Below, piece after piece: positions 24,926 through 33,025 of a stretch of 64,000 bases of DNA. Numbering within the stretch: the first letter of the stretch is position 1; the number at the start of each line of letters is the position of its first letter. The DNA is from Streptomyces colonosanans. GTDB taxonomy: Bacteria > Actinomycetota > Actinomycetes > Streptomycetales > Streptomycetaceae. The translations under genes and the position numbers were made by a program. The stretch covers positions 19,501 through 83,500 of the forward strand of contig NZ_MLYP01000023.1 of NCBI RefSeq assembly GCF_001866645.1, given 5' to 3'. Under the pieces are notes generated by a model. The model was not told the DNA's origin and made no database searches. It was given only the letters and a program-made list of their open reading frames with translations.

Positions 24926-25837
24926 GTGCACCTGCCCTGGATGAGCCGCTCGGAACGCAAGCGATGGAAGGCCGCCCGCACGCTGTCCGACCTCGGACAG
25001 CTGGCCGCCGACTGGTGGGAGGGCTCCGTGCGCCACCTGCCCGGCCACCGCGCCAGCCACCGCCCCCACCCCACGCTCGCCACGGTCCTCGCCGCCGCCA
25101 ACCGTGCCGGGTTCCTCGCCGTGGCCGCACAGGTCGGTCTCACCGACGGTCCGCTGCAGCAGAAGGCGGCGGTGCAGGGCTTCGCCACCGACCCGGCCCT
25201 CATTCGCCGCCTGGTCGACGCCGCCGAAAACGCCGGACTCGCCATGGTCCTCAACGACTTTCTCGATGCGCAGAAGGGGCCGGGCGACGGCATCACGGTC
25301 ACCACCTGCGACGCCCAGGACCCCAACGTCTTCGGCCAGGCCCTCGGCCCGGACGACATCAGGGCCATGTGGCCGGGCCTCCCCCACGCCGTGAACGCGG
25401 TCGTGCCCGCCCTGCAGATCACCCTCGCCGCCCCCGAGCCGGGGCCCGGCAGCCTGCTGTGGGACACGCTCGCCGCCGCAATCCTCCCGGCCCCGCCCGG
25501 CCAGACCCCGAAGTTCGTGTGCCGGGAGTGCGGCTGCACCTCCTCGTACCTCTGCGGCGACGGCTGCTACGGGGTGCAGGACCAGGACGACGGCCGCTGC
25601 CAGGCGTGCATCGACCCCAACGTGATCATCGACTGGTCCAAGGTCCGCGACGGTGAAGAGAACGAGTGCGCGCTGTGCGGCGCCCCCTTCTTCTCCGCCG
25701 GCAGGTACTGCACGAGGGAGTGCGAGGAAGCGGACGCGGACGGCTCGGACGAGGCCGACGACCACGGGGCGGCGCCCGCGGCGGCCGTCATCCCGGGCCA
25801 GGAGCCCGAAGACCCCTGGGCCACCAGCCCGTTCTGA
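24926..25837 (+). CDS. Hypothetical protein with C-terminal cysteine clusters
   Basis: This 303-residue protein starts at GTG 24926. The N-terminus (SRSERKRWKAARTLSDLGQL) is typical of a Streptomyces family I recall as DUF6919; the middle is Ala-rich; the C-terminus has two zinc-like clusters, CRECGCTSSYLC with CQAC, and CALCGAPF with CTREC. It lies in a run of co-directional plasmid genes. No function is known to me. Confidence 0.65.
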   Translation: MHLPWMSRSERKRWKAARTLSDLGQLAADWWEGSVRHLPGHRASHRPHPTLATVLAAANRAGFLAVAAQVGLTDGPLQQKAAVQGFATDPALIRRLVDAAENAGLAMVLNDFLDAQKGPGDGITVTTCDAQDPNVFGQALGPDDIRAMWPGLPHAVNAVVPALQITLAAPEPGPGSLLWDTLAAAILPAPPGQTPKFVCRECGCTSSYLCGDGCYGVQDQDDGRCQACIDPNVIIDWSKVRDGEENECALCGAPFFSAGRYCTRECEEADADGSDEADDHGAAPAAAVIPGQEPEDPWATSPF

Positions 25838-25854
25838 CCCAGGAAGGCCTACCC

Positions 25855-26250
25855 ATGGACATCCGCATCACCTCGTTCGGGCACCTTCACGGTCCCCGCC
25901 CTGCCGACGCACACATCGTGCTCGACCTGCGCGCGCACTTCCGTGACCCACACTGGGACAGCAGCTTGCGCACCCTGAATGCCCGCGACCGCAAGGTCAT
26001 TCGGGCCGTACGCCGCACGCCGGGCATCCGGCAGCTGCTCGCCGCCACCGTCGCCCAGGTGCAGGCGTACGCCAGTGGCCCCGGCGCCGCCGAGCACCCG
26101 CTGCACATCGCTGTCGGTTGCGCCGGCGGCAGGCACCGCGCCGGTGTCACGGCGTATCTGCTGGCCCGGCGTCTGCGCCGTCGCGGCCACCAGGTCGACC
26201 TCCACCACCGCGACCTGCACCGGCCCGTCGTCGACCGTGCCGCAGCCTGA
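25855..26250 (+). CDS. RapZ C-terminal-domain-like protein
   Basis: This 131-residue protein matches the C-terminal domain of RapZ (YvcJ), with VLDLRAHFRDP at about residues 21-31 and the nucleotide/phosphate loop VGCAGGRHRAG at about 86-96. In RapZ that domain senses a small metabolite and binds RNA; the kinase N-terminus is absent here. Stand-alone copies are common in Streptomyces mobile elements. A second copy occurs at 36485-36913. The role is unknown; RNA or nucleotide binding is inference. Confidence 0.75.
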   Translation: MDIRITSFGHLHGPRPADAHIVLDLRAHFRDPHWDSSLRTLNARDRKVIRAVRRTPGIRQLLAATVAQVQAYASGPGAAEHPLHIAVGCAGGRHRAGVTAYLLARRLRRRGHQVDLHHRDLHRPVVDRAAA

Positions 26251-26316
26251 CGGCTCCCCGTGCCGCCTCAACCCGCCTGTCGGGCTGGGGCGGTGCGGAG
26301 GACCGGACAGTCCGGC
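26247..26316 (+). repeat. Intergenic structured element, copy 1
   Basis: It begins CTGACGGCTCCCCGTG, with the TGA being the stop of the preceding gene, continues with a stem (GCCGCC...GGCGGT) and ends GCGGAGGACCGGACAG. See the finding on this family. Confidence 0.75.
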
Positions 26317-26346
26317 CTTGCACCGCCGATCTCTCGGAGGACAGCC

Positions 26347-27138
26347 ATGAGCAAGCCGTCGATCCACTACATGGTGACGATGCCCGACGGCACCGTCCCG
26401 CCCACCAGCGGCTCCACCGGCCCGTACACGACTGTCAATCTCACCGATCACGTCGGCCAGGTCGTCGACCACCCCACCCCCTGTAAGAACCTCTGGTTCG
26501 ACGAGAGCGAGTTCTCCTACTTCCGCACCTACACCCGGCGCGGCGTCGGCGAGGTCCTGGAGCGCAGCAGCGAGTGGCCGGTCCAGTGGCCGGTGCGGCT
26601 GTTCGTCGTCGAGCCGCTCGGGGAGACGGGTAACTGGGGTGGGCGGTACTACCCGTACTGGGTGCTCGCGCACCGGCTGCGCATCGTGGAGGAGACCGAC
26701 ATCTCTCGCGCCTTCGGCCCGCGTGGCGAGAAGGTCCTCAACCTCATCCAGCAGCAGCTCCCCGAGCTGGCCGGGCAGTGGGCCAGTGAGTGGGCGGCCG
26801 ACCCGGAGGGGACACGCGCCCGCTATGACGCGTGGATCACGAACCGTGTTGGCCGGAAGCACGCCCTGGGGTGGGTCGACGTGAAGGCGCGCTCCGCACG
26901 GCGGGAGGCTGCCGTACGCCAGGCCCGCGAGCTCGCGTCGACCACTGCCGAGAAGGCCGCGGCCGCCGTCATCGACGACCAGGACGCTGTTTCCTTCATC
27001 GGCCGCCGTGCCCGGTGCCTTGTAGCAGCTGAGATGTTCCACGACTTGCTGCGCCGCTACGACTTCCAGCGTGAAGTCCTGGCGATCTTGCGGGGCTCCG
27101 ACCTGGACACGAACGCTCCCGCCCTTGCCCGGGCCTGA
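26347..27138 (+). CDS. Hypothetical protein
   Basis: This 263-residue protein starts at ATG 26347 with GGAGG six bases upstream. It has a Trp/Tyr-rich first half (WGGRYYPYWVLAHRL) and an Arg/Ala-rich helical C-terminus. It is not recognised. It is flanked by copies 1 and 2 of the intergenic element, whose second copy starts at its stop codon. Confidence 0.65.
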   Translation: MSKPSIHYMVTMPDGTVPPTSGSTGPYTTVNLTDHVGQVVDHPTPCKNLWFDESEFSYFRTYTRRGVGEVLERSSEWPVQWPVRLFVVEPLGETGNWGGRYYPYWVLAHRLRIVEETDISRAFGPRGEKVLNLIQQQLPELAGQWASEWAADPEGTRARYDAWITNRVGRKHALGWVDVKARSARREAAVRQARELASTTAEKAAAAVIDDQDAVSFIGRRARCLVAAEMFHDLLRRYDFQREVLAILRGSDLDTNAPALARA

Positions 27139-27205
27139 CGGCCCCCTGTGCCGCCCTGGCCGCGATCACCGCGGTCAGGGTGGTGCGGAGGACCGGACAG
27201 TCCCC
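27135..27205 (+). repeat. Intergenic structured element, copy 2
   Basis: Same ends as copy 1 (CTGACGGC at the stop codon; GCGGAGGACCGGACAG at the 3' side) but a different stem, CCTGGCCGCG with CGCGGTCAGG, which keeps pairing by compensating changes. Confidence 0.75.
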
Positions 27206-27232
27206 GGCCCGTACCCAGTTGAAGGAGAGTTC

Positions 27233-27985
27233 GTGACCGTCTCGACGTCCACCACCGCGCGCACCATCGGCGCGGACGTGCTCGACAACCTGAGCATCGT
27301 CGGCGGCGTGGTCGCCGGCACCGCCGTAGGCCGCTTCGCCCACGCCCGCACCACCGAGCGACACGGCCCCGTCAGCCGCCTCGCCGCCGGCGTGGCCGCC
27401 GGTCTGGCGGCCGCGACCATTACCGACAGCCTGCTGGCTGCCGCCACCGGGTCCTGGCGCCGCACCCTGCGCGGCACCGCGCCCGCCGCACCGGCCACCT
27501 CCCTGGACCAGGCCCGGCTCCGCGTCGCGGCGCAGGCCGCCGCCGACGCTGCGCACAAGGCCAAGTCCCGCTGGCACTGGAGGGACCTGCGCAACCCCAC
27601 CCCCAGCGACGACCTGTGGCACGGCTACGAGGACGGCACCGCCCTCTACTACCTGTCCCCCGGCCTGTACCTGCGCTATCAGCCCGACCACCGCGACCTC
27701 GGCACCAAGTTCTCGGAGGGGTGGACGGAGCAGTACACGCTGGAGACAGGCCAGGGCACAACCGTCCTGACCGGACCGGCCCAACTCCTCGAGCTGCTCA
27801 ACTCCCTCCAGGAGGAGGCGGCCGACAGCGCCGCTGACGTCCTGGCGGGCGAGCCCTCCGAGTCCCTCGCCGTCGTCGATGCCGCTCTCACCGAGCAGCC
27901 CGAGGACGACCAGGAGGCGAGCGCGGCTGCGCAGCCGGCGGAAGACGACCCGGGCACCGCAGCCGTCACCGTGCTGGCGGGCTGA
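27233..27985 (+). CDS. Hypothetical membrane-associated protein
   Basis: This 250-residue protein starts at GTG 27233 with AAGGAGAG upstream. Two weakly hydrophobic segments at about 18-40 and 45-65 may cross the membrane; the rest is soluble with a compact Trp/Tyr-rich region around 110-170 and an acidic tail. It is not recognised. Confidence 0.6.
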   Translation: MTVSTSTTARTIGADVLDNLSIVGGVVAGTAVGRFAHARTTERHGPVSRLAAGVAAGLAAATITDSLLAAATGSWRRTLRGTAPAAPATSLDQARLRVAAQAAADAAHKAKSRWHWRDLRNPTPSDDLWHGYEDGTALYYLSPGLYLRYQPDHRDLGTKFSEGWTEQYTLETGQGTTVLTGPAQLLELLNSLQEEAADSAADVLAGEPSESLAVVDAALTEQPEDDQEASAAAQPAEDDPGTAAVTVLAG

Positions 27986-28014
27986 GCCCGGCACGTCCTC
28001 GGGTGCCTACCGCT

Positions 28015-28085
28015 CTGACGGCTCCCCGTGCCGTCCCAACCCCGCCCAGGGGCTGGGGCGATGCGGAGGACCGGGCAGATGCCCG
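28015..28085 (+). repeat. Intergenic structured element, copy 3
   Basis: CTGACGGCTCCCCGTGCC, then a CCCAACCCC/GGGGCTGGG stem, then GATGCGGAGGACCGGGCAG. It lies 29 bases after the preceding stop rather than on it. Confidence 0.75.
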
Positions 28086-28111
28086 ATCCCCGGCACACCA
28101 AGGAGAGGCTT

Positions 28112-28600
28112 GTGACCGACATCCTCGAACCCGCCGTCGTCCCTGTGCTGGACGACGCCTCCCCGCTGGCCCGCCTGTTCGCGATGGTCGGCGACGCCTA
28201 CACCGAGGCCGAGCAGCGTGACGACGCCGAAGTCGCCGCGGCCCACCACGTCTACAACGCCTACGGCGCCACCCTCGGGCTGGTCCTGGGCGGCGAGGAC
28301 TGGGCCGGCCAGATCTCGGTGAAGGACAACCGACTGGAGGCCAGCGCGGTCGCCTGGCTGGAGGGCGGCCTGTGGCTGCACCACGCCCTCGCTATCAGCG
28401 AGGACGACGGCGCCCGCGACGTCCTCACCCTGATCGCGCCCTGCGCCTGCGGCTCCGGCTACTTCGACATCCAACTGGAGAACGAGGAGGACCTGCTGGA
28501 GATCCTCACCGGCCTGCGCCGCACCGGCGGCCGCGTCCCGCACCCGTACGACGACGACTGCGGCAGCGTCCTCGACCCGCACGCCCCCACCCAGAAGTGA
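28112..28600 (+). CDS. Hypothetical protein, paralogue of 31056-31625
   Basis: This 162-residue protein starts at GTG 28112 with AGGAGAGG upstream. It shares a core with the protein at 31056-31625: (D)VLTLIAPCxCG, then an acidic segment ENEEDLLEIL or ADEDHLIVLL. The paired cysteines in PCACG may bind metal. Function unknown. Confidence 0.65.
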   Translation: MTDILEPAVVPVLDDASPLARLFAMVGDAYTEAEQRDDAEVAAAHHVYNAYGATLGLVLGGEDWAGQISVKDNRLEASAVAWLEGGLWLHHALAISEDDGARDVLTLIAPCACGSGYFDIQLENEEDLLEILTGLRRTGGRVPHPYDDDCGSVLDPHAPTQK

Positions 28601-28603
28601 CGC

Positions 28604-28651
28604 CCGGGGCGGCCGCCGCACCCGACCAAGAACGCCCGCGGCCGCCCCCGG
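28604..28651. terminator. Terminator-like hairpin
   Basis: CCGGGGCGGCCGC can pair with GCGGCCGCCCCCGG with one extra C, just after the stop of 28112-28600. Confidence 0.55.
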
Positions 28652-28691
28652 CAGCTCCCGCACCCAATCAGAGATGAGGAGCCCCACCAGC

Positions 28692-29147
28692 ATGACCGAC
28701 AACAGCACCCGGGCCACCCGTTTCGCCGCCGCCTACGCCCTGATGCGCATGGCCGCGGACGTCGGTGACCACTGGATCCAGTCCGACCACCAGGCCGTCA
28801 CCAAGGGCCAGCACGACGAAAACGAGGGCCAATCCAGCCGGGCCGGCCGCATCGCCTGCACCGCGCACGTCGCCACCTACACCGCCACCCAGGCGGCCGT
28901 CCTGTACGCCGGATCCCGCGTGCTCGGCCTGCGTCTGAAGCCTGCCCGGGTCGCCGCGGCACTCGCCCTGTCTGCCAGCACCCACTGGTGGGCCGACCGG
29001 CGCATCCATCTCAAGGCCGTTGCGGACGCCACCGGCAAGGGCAACTTCTACAACCTGGGCGGCCCGCTCGGCGGCGCCTACGCCCTGGACCAGGCCTTCC
29101 ACCACGCCGTGGAAACCGTCGCCGCCGCCATCGCGGCCTCCAAGTGA
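28692..29147 (+). CDS. DUF3307-like membrane protein
   Basis: This 151-residue protein has the DUF3307-type sequence GDHWIQSDHQAVTKGQ near residue 25, then two hydrophobic helices with HVATYTATQAAVLYAG and a conserved HWWADRR. DUF3307 proteins are small membrane proteins of unknown role found in many bacteria and phages. ATG 28692 is chosen, with GAGGAG upstream. Confidence 0.65.
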   Translation: MTDNSTRATRFAAAYALMRMAADVGDHWIQSDHQAVTKGQHDENEGQSSRAGRIACTAHVATYTATQAAVLYAGSRVLGLRLKPARVAAALALSASTHWWADRRIHLKAVADATGKGNFYNLGGPLGGAYALDQAFHHAVETVAAAIAASK

Positions 29148-29203
29148 GCCCCGCCGACCGTCCCGAGCCCACCCAGCGCCTCGCCCTTGCAGGGAGCCCG
29201 CAC

Positions 29204-30205
29204 ATGAAACACCTCGACCTCGACTTCCCCGACCCCTGCGTCGTCGTCCTCATCGGCCCGGCCGGATCCGGCAAGTCGACACTCGCCAGCACCTGGCCCG
29301 ACACCCAGGTCCTCTCCCTGGACCACTACCGGGCCCTCGTCTCCGACTCGGCCGGCGACCAGTCCGCCACCGGCGACGCCGTCTTCGCCCTCTTCCGCGT
29401 CTTCGAGGCACGGCTGCGCCGCGGCCTCACCTCCGTCATCGACGCGACCTCCACCAACCCCGCCGACCGCGCCACGATCCTGGCCACGGCTCGCCGCTAC
29501 GGCGTCCCCACCGCCGCCGTGATCGTGCCCACGCCGCTGCCGGTATGTCTCGAGCGCAATGCCGCCCGCACCGGCGACCGCCACGTGCCCGAGGACACTG
29601 TCCGCGCCCAGCACCAGGCGATGGTCGCCACTGCCTCCCCCGCTCGCCTGCGGCAGGAGGGCTTCGACTACGCCGAATTCGCCCCCGGCCTTCAGCGCCT
29701 GGGCCGTCTCGGTGTGCTGCTGCACCGCGTCAGCGACACCCGCAGGCGGGAGCTCGGCCTGGACGGCGGTGACGGCCTGGACGGCGACGAACTCCTTCTG
29801 CGCCGCTTCTTCGGCCCCGAGATCGCCCGCCTGGCCACCTGGGAGGACAGCTCCGACCTCGTCACCGGTGACGACCGCGTCGTCGTCCTGGAAGTCGCCG
29901 GCGACTACCGCACCCTCGCCTTCCGGCGCGACGCCGACGGCGAGGGCAACTACGGCTTCGACGTCCTGGTGCCCTGCCCCACCGACGCCGACGCCGACGA
30001 CGAAGGCGAGTGCGGCGGCCCGGCCTGGCTGCCCGCCTACAGCGCCACCGACCTGCTGCGCGCCTACGACGGGCAGCACGAGATCGGCGACGGCCTGATC
30101 TGCGAGGGCTGCGGCTACCAGAGCGAGATCGACCACGAGGCCGCCGACTGGGAGGCCGGAGCCGACAACGCGCAGGAGCAGTACCCGGAGGCGATCGCCT
30201 CGTGA
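29204..30205 (+). CDS. P-loop kinase of the polynucleotide-kinase-like type
   Basis: This 333-residue protein begins with a P-loop, LIGPAGSGKSTLA (residues about 16-28), and an AAA_33/PNK-like kinase domain to about residue 165: SVIDATSTNPADRATI and the lid region CLERNAARTGDRHVPEDTV are typical of polynucleotide kinase and tRNA-ligase kinase domains. The C-terminal part is novel, acidic, and has CEGCGYQSE. The next gene overlaps its stop (GTGA). It may phosphorylate nucleic-acid ends or a small molecule. Confidence 0.7.
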   Translation: MKHLDLDFPDPCVVVLIGPAGSGKSTLASTWPDTQVLSLDHYRALVSDSAGDQSATGDAVFALFRVFEARLRRGLTSVIDATSTNPADRATILATARRYGVPTAAVIVPTPLPVCLERNAARTGDRHVPEDTVRAQHQAMVATASPARLRQEGFDYAEFAPGLQRLGRLGVLLHRVSDTRRRELGLDGGDGLDGDELLLRRFFGPEIARLATWEDSSDLVTGDDRVVVLEVAGDYRTLAFRRDADGEGNYGFDVLVPCPTDADADDEGECGGPAWLPAYSATDLLRAYDGQHEIGDGLICEGCGYQSEIDHEAADWEAGADNAQEQYPEAIAS

Positions 30206-30528
30206 CCACCGCCCCCAAAACCCCCTCGCCCGCCACCGGCTGGGACCAGGCCACCTTCCGGTGCGGCCGGTGCGGCGCCATACGCACGGCCACCAACGAG
30301 GACGCCTACCACCAGGTCGTCGGCGCCCACCGCGACGCCCACGCGGTGTGGGACCGCCTCAACCCCACCGAGCGCGACGGCCTCGCCTCGATCCTGCGCG
30401 TGGTCCTGGCCGCGCCGGAACTCGGCGCCGAGTTCCTCGCCCTGATCGACCACCAGGAGCGGCTCACCGCTCCCCCGACCCGACCCAACGACCCGCACGA
30501 CGAACCACAGAAAGGAGATGCCGCGTGA
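30202..30528 (+). CDS. Small zinc-ribbon hypothetical protein
   Basis: This 108-residue protein overlaps the preceding gene by four bases (GTGA). Its N-terminus has FRCGRCGAIRTA, half a zinc ribbon, followed by His-rich sequence that could supply the remaining ligands (YHQVVGAHRDAH). The rest is helical. Function unknown. Confidence 0.6.
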   Translation: MTTAPKTPSPATGWDQATFRCGRCGAIRTATNEDAYHQVVGAHRDAHAVWDRLNPTERDGLASILRVVLAAPELGAEFLALIDHQERLTAPPTRPNDPHDEPQKGDAA

Positions 30529-30950
30529 GCCTCATCGGCCAGGAAGAAGGCATCGAGCACGGCACCCTGCACGGCTTCCGCCAGCACACCCGACGCAAAG
30601 TCGCGGCGACCGAAGCGTGCGGCTGCCTGCAGGCCAAGCGCGACGACGAAAAGGCCAAGTCCAAGGCGCGGCAGGCCGGCCTCGCGCCCCGGTCCGCCGG
30701 GCAGCACAAGTGGAACGGCGGGAAGTTCGCCGCCGGCACCTCCCGCCCGGAGGCGAACACCGCCGTCCGGGAGGCCTGCCCCACCGAGGGCTGCGGCCAG
30801 GAGGCCACCGGCCGCTTCCCCCGACAACGCGGCTGGGTCCGCGTCCACGTGGCTGGATCAGCCGAGCCTGCCCGTGACTTCTGCTCCGGTTCCTGCGCGA
30901 CGTTCGGCATCGCGCTCGCCGAACTCCGCATGGACAACGCCGCTGCCTGA
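30525..30950 (+). CDS. Hypothetical cysteine-containing protein
   Basis: This 141-residue protein starts at GTG 30525 overlapping the previous stop. The N-terminus has HTRRKVAATEACGCLQAKR, a basic segment common in Streptomyces plasmid proteins, and the C-terminal half has CPTEGCGQ and CSGSC, a likely zinc site. It is the third gene of a tightly coupled trio with 29204 and 30202. Confidence 0.6.
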   Translation: MSLIGQEEGIEHGTLHGFRQHTRRKVAATEACGCLQAKRDDEKAKSKARQAGLAPRSAGQHKWNGGKFAAGTSRPEANTAVREACPTEGCGQEATGRFPRQRGWVRVHVAGSAEPARDFCSGSCATFGIALAELRMDNAAA

Positions 30951-30951
30951 G

Positions 30952-31025
30952 CTGACGGCCGCCTGTGCCGCCCCAGCCCCCTTGCCGGGTTGGGGCGGTG
31001 CGGAGGACCGGACAGACCTGCCCGG
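30952..31025 (+). repeat. Intergenic structured element, copy 4
   Basis: CTGACGGCCGCCTGTGCC, then a CCGCCCCAGCCC/GGGTTGGGGCGG stem, then TGCGGAGGACCGGACAG. It begins two bases after the stop of the preceding gene and ends about 30 bases before the next start. Confidence 0.75.
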
Positions 31026-31055
31026 CCCGAACCCCCGAGAGGAGGACCACCCCTC

Positions 31056-31625
31056 ATGACCGTCCTGCAACTCGCCCCCGCCCCCCGCGACGACCACCCG
31101 CACGACGGCGACAAAACCGGCCCTGAGCCGATCGTCGCCCTGCACCAGCGCGTTGCCGACTTCGACCTGTCGCAGCGTGATCAGGAGCGCGGCGAGGAGG
31201 CCGCCTTCCAGGCCGTGCTCCACGCCGACGCCGTACTCACCGGCTCTTTCCCCGACACCCTCGACACCGTCGTGCAGGCCATGTCCTGGACCGGACACCC
31301 GCCCGTGCCCGGCGCGCAGCTGATGGCCTCCGCCGTCACCTACCTCGGCTCCGCCGACGGGCAGCGCGGCTGGTGGCTCCACTACACCCGCCGCGAGGAG
31401 GGCTTCGGTGAGGGCGGCGACCTGGTCCACGTCCTCACCCTCATTGCGCCCTGCTCCTGCGGCACCTACATCAACGTGGAACTGGCCGACGAGGACCACC
31501 TGATCGTCCTGCTGGACGAACTCGACACCGAGCCCGGCGCCCCCGTCGACTGCGACTACCAGCTGCGGATCCGCGCCAGCAGTTACGCCGACCCCGCGCA
31601 CGCCAGCATCGAGACGCCCTTCTAG
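31056..31625 (+). CDS. Hypothetical protein, paralogue of 28112-28600
   Basis: This 189-residue protein starts at ATG 31056 with GAGAGGAGG upstream. It shares the VLTLIAPCSCG core and following acidic segment with the protein at 28112-28600, plus an aromatic stretch before it (GWWLHYTRRE against LWLHHALAIS). The N-terminal halves differ. Function unknown. Confidence 0.65.
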   Translation: MTVLQLAPAPRDDHPHDGDKTGPEPIVALHQRVADFDLSQRDQERGEEAAFQAVLHADAVLTGSFPDTLDTVVQAMSWTGHPPVPGAQLMASAVTYLGSADGQRGWWLHYTRREEGFGEGGDLVHVLTLIAPCSCGTYINVELADEDHLIVLLDELDTEPGAPVDCDYQLRIRASSYADPAHASIETPF

Positions 31626-31659
31626 GGCCCGCTCACACAGCCGTGCACGGACGACAGCG

Positions 31660-31908
31660 ATGTACTCCGACCCCTGGCTGGTGACCTTCCGCCTGCTCGA
31701 TGAGGCCGGCACCCGCCACAGCTACGTCATCAAAGACGCCGCCAGCGCGTTCCTTGCCCGCCAGGCCGCCCGCAAGCTCGCCGACACCCCGGCCGAGCAG
31801 GCCGCCCGCAAAGGCGCAGCGATCGACCCCCGCTACGACGACGTCCTCGCCCTCAACCCGATCGTCCTGGCCCGCACCCTGCACTTCGACCCTAGGACAC
31901 CCACCTGA
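31660..31908 (+). CDS. Small hypothetical protein
   Basis: This 82-residue protein starts at ATG 31660 without a strong ribosome site. It has two beta strands (WLVTFRLLDEAG, SYVIKDA) and a helix, a compact alpha/beta layout. It is followed by a strong hairpin. Confidence 0.5.
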   Translation: MYSDPWLVTFRLLDEAGTRHSYVIKDAASAFLARQAARKLADTPAEQAARKGAAIDPRYDDVLALNPIVLARTLHFDPRTPT

Positions 31909-31914
31909 ATCAGC

Positions 31915-31962
31915 CCCGGGACGGCCGCCTTCCGGCCTGAGAAACCAGCCGGCCGTCCCGGG
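31915..31962. terminator. Terminator-like hairpin
   Basis: CCCGGGACGGCCG pairs perfectly with CGGCCGTCCCGGG (13 bp) across a 22-base loop, right after the stop of 31660-31908. Confidence 0.7.
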
Positions 31963-32002
31963 CCACACCACCCCGCCCACAGGCGAGAGGAGCCCCCTCA
32001 TC

Positions 32003-32290
32003 ATGCCGTCCCACCGCACCACCGCCCACTCCCCCATCCGTAAAGCCGCGGCCGCCAGAATGCGCGCCATCGGCCTCAACCGCCTCCGCCCCCTGCCCCG
32101 CAGCGGCCCCAGCTTCCTGTGCTCCCGCTGCTCCACCAGCTGGACCGGCGCGGAGGCCGACTGCTTCTCCTGCGGGCTGCCCGCCACCCAGGAATACAGC
32201 CACCCCCACGCCGCCCTCCAGGTCCTGCTGATCGCCGTCGGCCGCACCCCCGACTTCAATCCGGACCTCCAGCCGGAGGTGTCCCGGTGA
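32003..32290 (+). CDS. Small zinc-binding hypothetical protein
   Basis: This 95-residue protein starts at ATG 32003 with GAGAGGAG upstream. It has a basic N-terminus and a zinc-ribbon-like core (LCSRCSTSW, then CFSCGLPA). It overlaps the next gene by four bases (GTGA). Confidence 0.6.
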   Translation: MPSHRTTAHSPIRKAAAARMRAIGLNRLRPLPRSGPSFLCSRCSTSWTGAEADCFSCGLPATQEYSHPHAALQVLLIAVGRTPDFNPDLQPEVSR

Positions 32291-32919
32291 CCGTCACGAT
32301 CGCGGACGCCTACGACGCCCGTCTCTACGCCCAGGCCCGCCACGAAGCCGAGCCCACCGGCGCCCTCTTCACCGCCTCTCCGCGGCCGGCGCCGCTCACG
32401 GCCAGGCAGCAGCGCCTCAACTTCGAACTGCTGGGACAGGCCATCAGCCCCCGCCACCAGGCCCCGCCCACGGACCCGGAACCCACCGCGATCCGCGCAC
32501 TGACCATCAAGCCGCCCTGGTCCGACCTGATCGCCCTCCAAGACGAGCAGCTCGCCAAACGCATCGAGAACCGCGTGTGGACCACCAACTGGCGCGGCAC
32601 CCTCCTCATCCACGGCGGCCAAACCATCGACAAGCAGGCCCTCGCCCTGCCCGCCGTACGTGAGGTGCTGCCCGACGACTACGAGCCGATACAGGGCCAC
32701 ATCGTCGCCGTCGCCGACCTCGCAGGCGTCCACGCCGACGACGGCGCATGCACCCGCTGGTCCGAGTACGGCTGCTTCCACTGGGAGCTCCGCAACGTGC
32801 AAACCCTCCAGCAGCCAGTCCACGCCACCGGATCGCAGCGCCTGTGGAAGCCCAACCGGCAGCTCCTGGACCAGATCACCGCCGCCAACCCGGCACTCAC
32901 CACACGGCTCTCCGGATAG
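32287..32919 (+). CDS. ASCH-domain-like protein
   Basis: This 210-residue protein resembles ASCH domains: IRALTIKPPWSDLIA at about residue 70, then KRIENRVW, TNWRGTLLIHGG and later IQGHIVAVADL. ASCH folds bind RNA or nucleotides and some hydrolyse modified cytidines. The N-terminal 60 residues are not part of the domain. Function in the plasmid is unknown. Confidence 0.65.
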   Translation: MTVTIADAYDARLYAQARHEAEPTGALFTASPRPAPLTARQQRLNFELLGQAISPRHQAPPTDPEPTAIRALTIKPPWSDLIALQDEQLAKRIENRVWTTNWRGTLLIHGGQTIDKQALALPAVREVLPDDYEPIQGHIVAVADLAGVHADDGACTRWSEYGCFHWELRNVQTLQQPVHATGSQRLWKPNRQLLDQITAANPALTTRLSG

Positions 32920-33025
32920 CACCCGCCACGTCACACCTCTGCCCGGCAACCACCACAACGGCCGATTGCCAGCCCGTGCCCGATCTGCTCCATCCGATCC
33001 CCGACACGACAGACAGGAACCGCCC

